This document shows, one piece after another, positions 48,348-59,755 of a stretch of 64,000 nt of DNA; position 1 is the stretch's first letter; each line of letters begins with the position of its first letter. The translations under genes and the position numbers were made by a program. The stretch comes from Posidonia oceanica (lineage: Eukaryota > Streptophyta > Magnoliopsida > Alismatales > Posidoniaceae). The stretch covers positions 70,496,001-70,560,000 of the forward strand of contig JAZBRS010000075.1 of NCBI GenBank assembly GCA_037176725.1. The letters run 5' to 3'. The notes beneath the pieces were generated by a model. That model saw only the letters and a program-made list of their open reading frames with translations. It did no database searches and was not told the origin of the DNA.

Positions 48348-51219
48348 AGCTAATTTTTCAAAATAATATTTTTTTAATTAATATTTACAAAAGTATACAT
48401 CCTCCAAAACTATTTTCAAAACTAGATCTCTGACATGGTTCAGGTGGGCCCCACGTGGCCACTGGCCTGTCAGCTGTTTTTTTTTATATTGAATTCGGCA
48501 GCTACACTGCTGAGTTCTATTTAAACTAAATTCAGCAATTAAAGTGCCGAGTTCTGTTTAAAATGAATTCGTATGTTAAAGTGCCGAGTTCAGTTAAAAT
48601 TAATTGCCACAGTGTCATCACCTGAATTCGGTAGTATTACTGCCGAATTCAGTGTAAATATAATTCAGCAATTTAATAGCCGAATTCAGTGTAATTAGAA
48701 TTTGACAGATGTAAAGAATCCCTGTTAGAATTTGGCAGTTTAACGGTCGATTTCAGTATAAACAGAATTCGGCGTTTAAACTACCGAATTCTAACAAGGA
48801 AAAAAAAACCAGATTGAAGATGCTGAAACCAGTTTAACATTTCATACAAGTATTCAGACAACAACTTTTCAGACAAGTATTCACAGGAAAAATGATTTCA
48901 CAGGGAAAATGATTTCACATTTCAGACATATACTCAAACCAGTTTAACAACATTTCACATTTCAGACATATACTCATTCCCACGTACAAACTTGTTTATC
49001 CCAATATCTGTCCAAGAACAGATCAAAACTCAAACTGAATATGTAAACTTAAACAGACATATACAACTTAAACAAATCAGAACTTAAATTGAGATCAGAA
49101 TTTAATGTTAACTGTTGTTATAAACATAAACATATATATTCAAATCAAATATGTTCAATACATAAAAATATCAAATAAATGCAAGTGGCTATTTTCTTTT
49201 CTTCTTTCCACCACTTTCCACCACGACCTTTTCCTTGACCACGACCACGTCCACGTCCTTGCCTTGGTCCTACATCCATTTCTTGAGTTACGCCACCTTC
49301 CTCATTGTCGGAGTTGGAGTTATCTTCATCGTCAAAGAAGATGTGTGTGTTAACTTGGCGGGGAATCTACGTGATATCACCCTCTCCTTCCATCTCATAA
49401 TCTCCATACTCCTCTTCTGCTTCTGCCTCCACATCTACCTCAGGTGGAATATATGGGATGCTGCTTGACACTCCTCCTTGACTTAAACTTATTTGCGTGA
49501 AGGTATAGTCGTAGTGCTGAGAGATATGCAAATCAGTAAAGCAATCCAATATTTTTTGATGCATGCCCGTGGATCTTTGCATCATATTTGGATCATGACT
49601 GTAAGTCTGCATTATATCTTCCACGTCTTGACGAATATCATACATAGTATGGACCTACATTGGAATAATTATTCATGTAAGTAAGAAAATTAAATTTTCC
49701 TCTAAGTACAAAAAATATTAACAAAATTAGATTTTACCGATCGTCTCTCAACACGACCACGAGGACGGTAGGTAATATCTGGTGGTGTAGGTTTGCTAAT
49801 CATCCATCGACGTGTAATGTTCCAATACCATACCATGTATGTTCTCGTGGTCTCCTCTGGATCATTTGATAGATCCTCCCTCTGAGTCTGTATATGATTT
49901 CTTCTATTGGAAATTTTGTGTGCTCTAGCCAAATTTGCCCTCATATGACGTAGACAATGACGATGTATGTGTCCCAACTCTGGAGAAAATTGTTCTCGCA
50001 CAACTGCAGCTAAACCCGTGAACCGATCACTGATGATACACAATCCTGTTCAATTTGTTACAAGAATTACAATTCGATCTAGAAACTAAGCCCAAGCATT
50101 TATTCTTTCCTTCTCCACAATTGCAAAAGCTAGTGAAAATAGACCATTGTTTGCATCACAACTTGTAGCAATAAATAGTGATCCCTGATATTTTCCATAT
50201 AAATGTGTGCCGTCTATGGAAATGATGAGCCTACAACTAGGAAATCCAGTAAGTTCAAATACTTTATTCTTCAAGTCTATTAGTTTACTTTTACGACGTA
50301 AACCGACTACTTTAGAAGTACCACCCTCATATTCCGGAGTTTTTCCATCCATAACAACATTTCCATCTCAGTGAACTAATATTTGTACCATACTATTTGC
50401 CACATTGTCACTACAAAGTAAAGAAAGATATGTTCAAATATTATCATTGTAAGAGTAAAATATATCAACATACTGAAAATATGTTTAAAAAATAAAAATA
50501 AAAATCTGAGAATTACTATAGAGAATGCAAAAAAACATAATAAACCAGATTAAAAAAAAACACAAGCATTACAAGCATTACAGATTAAAAAAAAAGCACC
50601 GGTAAAAAAAAAAGCACAAGCATTACAGATTAAAAAAAAACACAAGCACAAGCTAAAAAAAAAAACACAAGCATTACAGATTAAAAAAAAACACAAGCAC
50701 CAGCTAAAAAAAAACACAAGCATTACAAGCAATACAGATTAAAAAAAAACACAAGCACCAGCGAAAAAAAAAAAACAAAACACAAGAGACCGGAGTGAAG
50801 CATTATAGAAGCAAAACAGCAGCATTAGCAATTAGATCTTATTTGAAGAGGAAAAACAATAATAAAAATCATAATGAAATCAGAGAACTATCATATAACA
50901 GAACGGAAGTGGGGTCGAAGGGTTAGGGCAAAACGCTGCACAAAACTTGCGTTCGAGCCGGTGGTGGAGTCGGCCCTGCTGCAGTGCAGTTTTTATCCCT
51001 GTTAGAACTCGGCAGTTCAAGTGCCAAGTTCTATTTAAACAGCACTCGATAGTGTAGTTGCCGAATTCAATCGAAAATTTTTAAAAAAATAGCTGACAGA
51101 CCAAGTGGGCACGTGGGGCCCATCTAAACCCTGTCAAATACTTTGTTTTGAAATTAGTTTTGGAGGATGCCTACTTTTGTAAATATTAATTAAAAAAATA
51201 TTATTTTAAAAAATTAGCT
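48348..51219 (-). mobile_element. MULE-2: internally deleted, inverted relative of MULE-1
   Basis: A 2.9-kb element with the same TIRs (AGCTAATTTTTC...), flanked by GTTGTTCAA (48339-48347) and GCTGTCCAA (51220-51228), a 9-bp TSD with two mismatches. On the minus strand it has the start of the transposase (50352 downward), then a deletion joining ELTGF to PSCRLIISIDGTH at about 50244 with shared GATTT. Further on, a deletion at about 49905 joins ANLARAHK to the end of the PMD exon, with about 9-13 bp of filler. The last PMD exon and TIR follow. Nonautonomous. Confidence 0.92.
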
Positions 51220-51244
51220 GCTGTCCAAAAGCTTTACCAAACAG

Positions 51245-51591
51245 TAGTCAAATAAAACTGCAATCGAATCAGAACTAAGACCCCGTTTAGAACTATTTTT
51301 GGATGGCTTCTGGGTGGTTAACTTCTGACAAACCATGGAAAACCATAGAAGCAGCTCCAAATAGGGTTTAGCTTTCCTACTTCTCACAGAAGCCACAACT
51401 TCTGGATGAGGGAAACCATGTGTAAATTCATGATTTTCCAAAAGCTAGCTGGAAGGAGCTTCTGGTAGAAGCTGGATAAATAGAGTATGTAATTACAATG
51501 TTAGCTTTATTTTTTTGATAAATTACTTTGAAATGTCATCAGTATTTACAAATTTGTCATCAATCTCAATTTTTGTAAACGGCAATATACA
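51245..51591. other. Spacer with AGCTTCTGG-type repeats
   Basis: No gene. Repeated words such as AGCTTCTGG and its inverse (51290-51475) suggest another small MITE related to the one hosting the MULEs, but its ends could not be fixed. Confidence 0.4.
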
Positions 51592-52172
51592 TCACTCGCT
51601 CCCGGACCACCTCCCCCTGCTCCGCTCCCACCCCTCTGCCACCGGCTCCCTAGTTGCCAACGCTAGTCTTCTTGGGTATGCCCTCGGCATCGCCCGGGGG
51701 ATGGCCACCAAAGCTCGTGTCGCCATGTACATGGTTTGTTGGTCGCTTGCTCCGCCGCCATGACACGTGGGATCTTCGTCACTTGCTCCGCCAGAAATAG
51801 TGGGCCGAGAATTGGGTCGCTTGCCAACATTGCCCCCTGAATCACCACCGTTGGAGCGGGAACACTCGACCGTGACTTCCCTACTTACGTCACCCTCGAC
51901 AACGGCATCAAGTACATCGGAGTCTCCCTCTACAGTGGGCGAGGGATGGGACGCAAAATGTTCCCCCTCGTCTACTTTGGCATTGGTGTCAAAGAGGGGA
52001 GGGCCAAGGTCACCGGCGGTAGGAACTCGAGCAACCTTTGCCTTCCAGGGATGCTCGATCCGGCCTGCGTCAGAGGGAAAGTGGTGTTCTGCGACAGAGG
52101 GGTGAACACGAGAGTGAAGAAGGGGGCGGTGGTGACGGCGGCAGGTGGGATGGGGATGATACCACGTCGACC
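51592..52172 (+). pseudogene. Subtilisin-like serine protease (S8, SBT1-type) relic
   Basis: A GC-rich relic readable across three frames. The first part reads [20 protein letters not shown] then [13 protein letters not shown], the segment just after the catalytic His in plant subtilases. The second part (from about 51860) reads [50 protein letters not shown] and [16 protein letters not shown], the start of the PA domain. The region between them is compressed and frameshifted, and the catalytic Asp, His, Asn and Ser are all absent, so no protease can be made. High GC without introns fits decay of an intronless SBT1 copy. It lies about 0.6 kb before FTSH11. Confidence 0.87.
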
Positions 52173-52765
52173 TCATAGTGCATGTGCCGTTCACCTCCCC
52201 CTCCTCCTCCTCCTTCGTTCCAGTCCTGTTGCTTGGCCTCCTTCCGGATTGGGTCCTGTTGACGCTGCGGTGGATTCTGGATTGGGGGCGGAGGGGGAGA
52301 GATGGATGGACGGGAGAGATCGCTTAGGAGTTTTTTTTTTATAAGGGGCAATTATATAATTAATTGTTAGTAGAATCCAACTTCTATCGATGGAATCTTT
52401 ATTTGCTAAATATAATTTTACAAATAATCTAGAATTTAACTTATACAAAAATTTTTAGAAGTTAACTTTTAGAAAAAGATTTAGAATATAACTTTTAGAT
52501 TTAGAAGATTTCAAATGGAAGTCTAAAACGAATCTAACCCATACGGGTAGAATCTCAAAACCCAACACTTTGCCCACTGCCAAAGAAAAGATAAGGCCCC
52601 TCGGCCCCTCCACACTTCCTCTTTACTCCCTGTCCTCTTCCCTCCCTCTCTTGTGGTCACCACCTCTCCTCCTCCTCTCCACTTTCTCACTCCAAAACCT
52701 AGAGAGAGAAAGCAAGAGCGAGGGCGAACCAGAACTCGTACTCGAACTCATCGCTGGTGGCCGCG
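52173..52765 (+). other. FTSH11 upstream region and 5' UTR
   Basis: Contains pyrimidine-rich DNA and a leader-like GAGAGAGAAAGCAAGAGCG just before the start codon. No clear TATA box was seen. The transcription start is not determinable here. Confidence 0.4.
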
Positions 52766-54684
52766 ATGTCGGTCTCCTACGCCGCCCACGTCCACCTCAC
52801 ATCACCAATACCACCTCTACTCCGCCACCACCGGCCACCCTTCCTCTCCCTCCGCCCCCGCCGCTTCCCCGGTCACCTTCCTCGCCCCTCCCGCCGCCTC
52901 CTCCTCATCCCCCTCCGCCACCGCCTTATGACTGCCCCCCTCGCCGTCGTCCCCGAGGACCGCGATACCGTCGCCGACGCCGCCGACGCCGCCGAAGGTC
53001 TCGACCTTTCGAAGGATGGTGGAGAAGAGGTGGTGCAAACCGGGGATGGGGCGGCGGTGGGGGAGAGAGGGGTTGAGGTTTCGTGTTCGGGGAAAAGGGA
53101 GGACGAGGAGATGGTGGGGAGAAGTTTGCCTCTTGTGGCGTTCTTCGTTGCGGCGGTGAGTTTTGTGAGGAGGAAGTTCGAGAAATTGATGATGTCGGAG
53201 TGGTTCAGTTGGTGGCCGTTCTGGGGGCAGGAGAAGAGGCTGGAGCTTCTCATGGCGGAAGCGGATGCTAACCCCAGGGATGCTGCTAGGCAGAGTTCGT
53301 TGCTTGCCGAGCTCAACAAGCACAAGTTCGTTTCCTTTTTTAAAACAATCTCTCTTCAGACCCGTTTTTGTTCCTTCTTTTATACATTCCTCTCAGTTTA
53401 AATTGCTATACTATTGGAAGTAACAGTCGGTACATCGTTGCAATAAAAAATGTTTCTTCGGAAAGTTTGAACTTTTCTGATTCTGCTGTATAGAATATGT
53501 TTTTTCTTCTGTTTTTTGTTGAAGTGCAGTGCTCATACTTAGTTGTCTACCTTGGTTACTCGAGTTTAGAATTGTAAGAAAAGCACCAAATTCTCAAAGT
53601 TGTCAAAATGTGGTAGTCTTTGAAAATGTTGCTTACAATAGAAGTGACTTCAGAAGTCTGACTGTCAATGTCATTTTGGATTTAAGAATATGTAATGGTT
53701 GAAACCTAATCACAAAGGTGTAATATAGCATAAACTGTCGCAGCCTTGAACTTGACATCTTCAATATAGTAGTCCATTCACCACTAGTTCTTGACAATCT
53801 CTTGGCACATGCATGAACACTGAGCAGTGGTCACGATATTAGTTGCTTTTTGCTTACATGGTTTCTTCTTGTATTATAAATAAGACACAAGCAATAACAA
53901 GTCAACTACGTAAATATATCAGCACCATTTGATTGAAGGTTCAGTTTGATGGCCTCTATTTGATACCTTTTAATTCAAGAAGCAAGAATCCTGTGCAAGT
54001 GGTCCAGTTAATCACTATTGACAGACAATATGTGCCAGTTCAAGGCAATCACTATACTCCTATTTTGGGTTTTTGAGAGCTAGCTCAGTGCTAAATACTA
54101 ATTGTGTGCAACCAAATTTTTTATATTTTATGAACACTGAACAGAATGCCTGTTACTCTGGATGTTGCTATTTTTAGTTATTGTATACTTTTAGAATAGC
54201 CTATTGTTTGTCTCCTGCAATCACCACATGGACAACCCAAATTTGAAATCCCCTAAATCTATATTTTTCTAAAAAACAATCCATTTTCCTAATGTCCGTG
54301 ACGAGTGAACCTCCTATCTCTTGTACAACCAGATGAAGGCTTTACTACTTGGCCATGTGGTTGTAGACAATTCTTGCATGTTACATGTGGCATTTTAGTA
54401 TATGCACAATCTTGATATTTTTTCTAGTCTAGCTGTGTTAAATTTACCATGGCCTTATGCAATCTTCTATTTGTTTGACAATTAAATATATCAGATTATC
54501 AGTTTTATCTGACTATCTTAATTTCTACAGCCCTGAGTTGGTTATTAGGCATTTTGAGCAAAGATCTCATGTAGTGGATAGTCGAGGCGTTGCGGAGTAT
54601 CTTCGAGCTATTGTTGTCACAAATACCTTGGCAGAGTATCTTCCAGATGAACTGTCAGGGAAGCCATCCAGTCTTCCTTCATTG
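52766..54684 (+). CDS. FTSH11: FtsH11-type ATP-dependent zinc metalloprotease, first two exons only
   Basis: The organellar membrane protease of the AAA/M41 family; FTSH11 in Arabidopsis is targeted to chloroplast (and mitochondrion) and supports thermotolerance. Exon 1 is 52766-53325 and exon 2 is 54531-54684 (intron GT...AG, donor CAA|GTTCGT). The N-terminal 60 or so residues are rich in Arg, Ser and Pro with few acids, as in a transit peptide. A hydrophobic segment, LPLVAFFVAAVSFV, follows, then WFSWWPFWGQEKRLE, AEADANPRDAARQSSLLAEL, RGVAEYLRAIVVTNTLAEYL and PDELSGKPSSLPSL, a close match to FTSH11 before its AAA domain. The start is ATG 52766; an in-frame GTG lies 9 bp earlier. The rest of the gene is absent from the window: a Gypsy element occupies intron 2. 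It may be a long-intron gene or a truncated one. Confidence 0.85.
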
Positions 54685-55040
54685 GTAAGTAATTGTTTCA
54701 TTTACTTGTTTCTGTAGAAGTTATTCTATTTTTTGTCTATGCAACACAAAAACAGCAACACACTTTTGCTCTTTGTTTATAGTCAACTAGCATTATTGCA
54801 TAATATATGCAAACCGTAACCAATAACGATCAGGAAAATAGCTGAAATTTTCAGAATCTCATGGTGAAATTGAAAAAACAATGGGAGACTCAAATTGAGA
54901 TGAGGTATATCTTGAGTGCCATGTTCCCTACCCACAGACATAAATTTTTTCCCTAGCTCTTCGCCATAGACACAAATTGAAATGATCTGTTGCCTGCCTT
55001 TAGTAGAAGACGTACGCCACCTTTTTGATGTAGGATAAGA
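54685..55040 (+). other. FTSH11 intron 2 start / Gypsy boundary zone
   Basis: Begins with donor GTAAGT. No 5' LTR, primer site or TSD was found before the Gypsy gag similarity starts near 55041, so the retroelement appears 5'-truncated or its border has been rearranged. Confidence 0.45.
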
Positions 55041-55372
55041 GATTGTTTGAAACCACATAATGATCAAAGACCATGTATGCCAAGGCATGGAGGAGAAACT
55101 TGGAGAGAATATCAACCAAAAGTGGAACTTCTAGAGTTTAACGGGCACCTTCGTATAGAAGGCTTTCTTGGTTGGATTGCAGTGGTGGATCGTTTCTTCG
55201 ACTACATGGACGTTCTAGATGATCAAAAGACAAAGCTGGTGGCCTTGAAACTTTGTGGAGGTGCTTCAGCTTGGTGGGAACAACTACAAGCCACACGGCG
55301 ACGGGCACAAAAGGCACCAATACGTACGTGGAGTCGGATGAAGTGCTTGCATCGTGAACAATTTCTACTGGC

Positions 55373-58300
55373 CATACTTCTCAAGGCGTCAAGGTGTCCT
55401 AGCGTTGGCCAGGGGCGCCTAGGCGACGCCTAGGTGTCATTTTTTAATAACAAAAAAAATTCAGGAATATTATATATACATATAATTAAATATATATAAT
55501 CAATTTCAGACAATAATAATCTCTAATTAGTACTGTAATACACCTTACAAAAGTAAGAAATAATTAAAAGATCATTAAAACATTAACAATATGATCAAAC
55601 CAACTTTACCAACATCTAAATATAAAAGATAATGTCAATGTCCAAATAAAAGATAACAAATTATCTAAAGAGTCAATGTCAATAACTAAAAGTAAATCCT
55701 CATTCACTTCCTTCATCCTTCATTCCTTCATCAAATTCATCCTCAAATTAAAGACACTCGTCTTCTTCTTCCTCTTCATTCTCTACAAAATCGTCTTGTT
55801 TTTCTTCAAAGATTTCGATGGGTTCTTTGCCTTTTCTTGAATAGGTGATGGTAGTAGAATTTTCTTCACATCCTCGTGCACTATGACGCCTACGTCCACG
55901 CCCACTACCACAAGAACGTCCACTCCCATGTGTTGTTGGACAACTTGGAGTTGAAGGAGTAGTGATTGCTCTTCTAGGACGTATGCTGGTTATAGATTCC
56001 AATGTTCCCATTGCCTCGTCAACTTGTGCCCATGTGAGCCCCTCCTCTCCATAAACAAACTCATTGCAATCTTTCGGCGTCCAAATTTGACGTCCTTTTA
56101 CTTTGAATCTATTAGAATATGACAAAAAGTCAAGTAGTTGACAATTAACACACATTAATATAACAAATCAAGATAAGTATATGTATAGTGGGAGTAATCT
56201 TATGATTTCAAAGGTGCTCCAATTCCTCTTACAATTAGAGGGGGTGCAACATAGACCAAGGATGTGGATCACAATCTTCTTGAGTAAAGGAGTAAGGACT
56301 CCATAGAAATCCCATCAATTCACTAGATTAAAAAAAAAATGAAGTTGCCAAACTCACATACAAAGTAGAAAAGCAAGTCCAATACTCAAATATAAGAAAG
56401 TAGGAATTTCCAATACGAGACATACCACTTATTTGGTTGTAGTATGCCTATTGCATCTTGTGCCAATTCACTTCCGAATTTTCCTCATTTTTGCTTGTAG
56501 TCTTCTACTCCCAATATGATCTCCATTCGCTTTTTCTTGTCCTTTACCATTGCTTCAACATAATCTTGGAATGATGATTCATACATATCGACAACTTTGC
56601 TTTCGGGATCGTCTCTTTCTTTATAGTATACTATGGGATTTAGGAATGCTCCCACTCCACTTAAAGGATGACTAAAGTGCATCTTCAATTGCCTATCAAG
56701 AGTCGCCAATATAGGTTCGTATTCGTTTGCTCTATTCCTAAAATTCTCTTTAATTGCAAGAATGGCTTTCCCTATTGCTTGTGCAATGTAGCACATAACC
56801 TGCATTTCATCGCTATCCACCAATCTCAACACTTGCATTATAGGTTGTGAAGCTCTAAGACAATTTTCTAAGATGTCCGAAAATGACATGGAAACCACCG
56901 CTTTTGCCACAAATTTCCCCTGTTCATCCTTGGCCCAAGGAGAGTCATACCAAAATTCGGGAACAAAAATGCCTTTAGGGATAGCCTTCATGTCATACAA
57001 GCTTTGTAGTGTGAGGATAGATATTGCAAATCTTGTCACATCACATCTAACAAGTTGTTTCTTGTTAGAACTTTTGAGGAAGAAATCATGAAGACGAGTG
57101 TGGAAGTAGATGAAGGATGTTATCTTTCTTCCCATGGTAACCATCCTCTTGAAATTCTTTATTTTTTCAATGTCCTCGAGGATGAGATCAAGGCAATGAG
57201 TGGCACAAGGTGTCCAAAACACACTAGGATACTTGTTCATCTACTTCTTTTCGGCAAGAACATAACTTGCCGCATTGTCTGTGCACACTTGCACCACATT
57301 TTCAACCCCAACAAGCTTCATGTGCTCCTCAATAAGTCCCATCAAGTAATTGACGGTCTTCTCTTCGCTTGAAGCTTCCACAGAGTTGAGATAGAATGTC
57401 CCTTCCAAAAGTTAATCAAACTTCTTCTTCGATTTGTCCATCCATTGGCTGTTAGAGTCATCCCATATTTCCTCCAATGCACCTTGTATGATTTTCTCAA
57501 TTCATACACATTTTCAAAGGTTTTCTCCAACAAAGGCTTCCTTACACGAAAGTGGCAAGTATCCCATTCTATAACGTCCAATAGCCTCGCATAAGACTTC
57601 AACACATTGTTGGTTAAAAATGTTGAAAGACAATCTACATTGGTAGATCACATCGGCAAATAACTCATCAACCATCTCTTTTTCTTGCTTCTTGAAGTGA
57701 TCTTCAATGACACATTACTTGGATTTATTCACTCTTCTTTCCATAACAAATTTGATAAGGTTCTCTCAGCATAACACATCAAATGGGCCCACTTTCTTCC
57801 CGTTTGGCTTTATAATTGCACTACTTGAAGATGGTGTAGGTTTCTTGACTTGTGGTGCATCAACGGACTCAACATCATTGTTGCTTCCTCCTTCAAGAAG
57901 AACCTTAAATGAAACGTCGGATGCTCTCTTTTTTCCTTGGTTTTTCCAATCCAACATCTCCTTCGAAATCACCTTTGTTGTTTTTGGGCACTTTGTAACA
58001 TCACGAAAGCCTCCAACAAGATGCTCCTTTCGTCTCTTGTTGCCACCTTTTGATACATGAGCACACAACAAGCATTGAATGGTGTTCTTATCATTAATAG
58101 CTGGCCACCAAATATACTTCCATCCGGGTTCATCGGATTTAGCCCGTCTTGCTCGATCACGAGCTAAAATAGAATCAATTGAGGGATGAATAGTCCATCC
58201 TTAATCTTCATGTTGGCTTACTACCTCTTGTGGTTGTGTCATCGAGACTTCTTCTTGAGATTGTGATATCCTATATTCCTATAATAAATTACTAATAAAC

Positions 58301-58812
58301 AAGTAAACAACAATGTCTAACACAACAAAAACTAAAAAGTAATCTAAAAAAATGATGTACAATCTGAAAATGCATAACATGATTACAAAAATCAGCATTT
58401 AAAATTCAGTAATATTAAAAAAAAAACTGAAATCATCATTTAATTCGCCGGAGAAAGGAGAAGGCCATCGGAGAAAGGGAAGATGAAATCTAAGATAAAG
58501 AAGAAAGGAGAAGATGTGAAAAACCATGAGTAAAATAAGGAGGAGATGTGATCTCGCTAGAGAGGAGGCCGGAAAAGTTGCCGGAGGAGCAGGAAGAGGC
58601 CACTGGAGAAAGGGGAGGCCATCGGAGGAAGATTGGAGGGGAAGAGAAGCTCCTAGCCGGCTGGGAGTTTCTGCGTGAAAACAGGGATCCCTGTTTCTGT
58701 TTTAAAACAACCTAATTTCAGGATCTATATCCGATCAGATCCAGATAAAATAAAATAACCCTGCCCAGGTATGTTGTGATGCGTGGCCTAGGTGCCCACC
58801 TTAGTAAGTATG
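55373..58812 (-). mobile_element. hAT transposon (hAT-H) inserted in Gypsy gag
   Basis: A 3.4-kb element with TIRs CATACTTCTCAAGG (left) and CATACTTACTAAGG (right, read inward). Flanks are CTACTGGC (55365-55372) and TTACTGGC (58813-58820), an 8-bp TSD with one mismatch. Subterminal GGCGCCTAGGCG-type words occur at the left end. A degraded transposase lies on the minus strand. Confidence 0.88.
55748..58165 (-). pseudogene. hAT transposase (BED - DUF659 - hATC), decayed
   Basis: Read from high to low coordinates. A BED-like zinc finger (CLLCAHVSKGGNKRRKEHL then TKCP) is near 58075-57985. A DUF659 segment (YGMTLTANGWTNRRRSLINF) lies within 57605-57342; the usual Asp of SDGW is Asn here. The central region 57240-56485 has CATHCLDLILEDI, LVRCDVTRFAISILTLQSLY and EFWYDSPW. 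The hAT C-terminal dimerisation block (WDFYGVLTPLLKK, CKRNWSTFEIIR) is near 56320-56205, and a tail with LLDFLSYSNRFKVKG and an acidic end runs to 55748. Stops and frame changes separate these blocks, and a missing first catalytic Asp adds to the case for inactivity. Confidence 0.88.
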
Positions 58813-59539
58813 TTACTGGCTGATTATGATCATATTTTGTTTCAACAATATCAAGATTGTTGGCAAGGTATGCGAACAGTGGATGAGTATGCCGAAGAAT
58901 TTTACCATTTATCTTCTTAGGTAGATCTCATGGAGATGGACAACCAACTAGTAGCCCATTTTGTGAGCGGTCTACGTCTAACTATTGGCGATCAAGTGAC
59001 ACTACAACAAACATGGACACTAAGCGATGTTGTATGGTTAGTTGGTCAAGTGGAGGTGTAACAGAATCAACCTTGGACGTGAGAGACCTTATGGGAAGAA
59101 CTTAGTTGCTGATCAAGGTCGTAGCATGGGAAAATCTGGCGGAACTAGCATGACAACTTCCAAGGAGTTGCCAAAAGAAGCCTCTCAATATCCATTGCGA
59201 CGAAATCCTCCTTGTAACAACATAAACCAACGAGGAGCCTACAGAAACGACCATGACTACAGAGAAGTCATATGCTATAAGTGCAGAGAAAAGGGTCATA
59301 TTTCTAATGCATGTTTGAAGCGAGCCATTGGCCACGTGTCACAGCAACCGAAAGGCGAGTTTGGCGGCAAGGTTGACAAAGATGGAAGATATGAAGACGA
59401 TGAGAATGAAGAGAACTAGATTCTGCATGACGAGGGGGAGTCTATGGTTATTCAACACCTCATGTTGGCCCCAAAGGTTGACGGGGCACAATGACACAAC
59501 CTTTTCTGCACTCGGTGCACTGTCCAGGGAAAGGTTGTC

Positions 59540-59755
59540 AGTTTGATAGTCGATGGCGGAAGGACGGAAAATATTGTCTCAAGAGAGATGTTGGAGAAGT
59601 TGCACCTACAAGTTGATAAGCATCCCCAGACATACAGAATACGTTGGATCAAAAGAGGAGAGATGATATCCAAGTATCTCATCAATGCCTTGTACCATTT
59701 TCTATTGGTCAACAATTCAAAGATGAGGTAGTATGTGATGTCATGGATATGGATG
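59540..59755 (+). pseudogene. Gypsy aspartic protease fragment
   Basis: LIVDGGRTENIVSREMLEKL is the retropepsin-like start with the catalytic D-S/T-G changed to DGG. It is followed by HPQTYRIRWIKRG and, after a frameshift, QFKDEVVCDVMDMD just before LTR-C. The following residues, CQIPLGRPWQWDRD, are found immediately after LTR-C at 62560. Confidence 0.78.

Larger units (their letters stand above)
41196..51244. mobile_element. Small MITE hosting both MULEs
   Basis: CTGTTTGGTAAAGCTT (41196-41211) and its exact inverse AAGCTTTACCAAACAG (51229-51244) bound about 0.2 kb of non-MULE sequence: 41196-41235, 48188-48347 and 51229-51244. This sequence is rich in AGCTTCTGG-like words. The two MULEs inserted separately into it. 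No TSD could be fixed, so the superfamily is open. Confidence 0.5.
55047..59430 (+). pseudogene. Gypsy gag (split by hAT-H)
   Basis: The first part (55047-55372) has RHGGETWREYQPKVELLEFN, GGASAWWEQLQATRRRAQ and TWSRMKCLHREQFLL, typical of plant Gypsy capsid. It resumes at 58821 with YQDCWQGMRTVDEYAEEFY and FVSGLRLTIGDQV. The zinc knuckle CYKCREKGHISNAC is near 59271-59312. Defects: TAG at about 58918 and frame loss near 59060. The reading continues across the hAT insertion when one copy of the duplicated TACTGGC is counted. Confidence 0.85.

Noticed and set aside
51592..52194. 200-aa minus-strand ORF
   Set aside because: GC-rich shadow of the plus-strand subtilase relic; composition (Pro, Arg, His rich) and no family features.
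52817..53325. Two minus-strand ORFs and a second plus-strand ORF across FTSH11 exon 1
   Set aside because: Opposite-strand or off-frame readings of a GC-rich transit-peptide exon; the 52766 frame matches FTSH11.
54685..55040. 5' LTR of the Gypsy element
   Set aside because: The interval is too short and lacks TG...CA ends, a primer site or a TSD.
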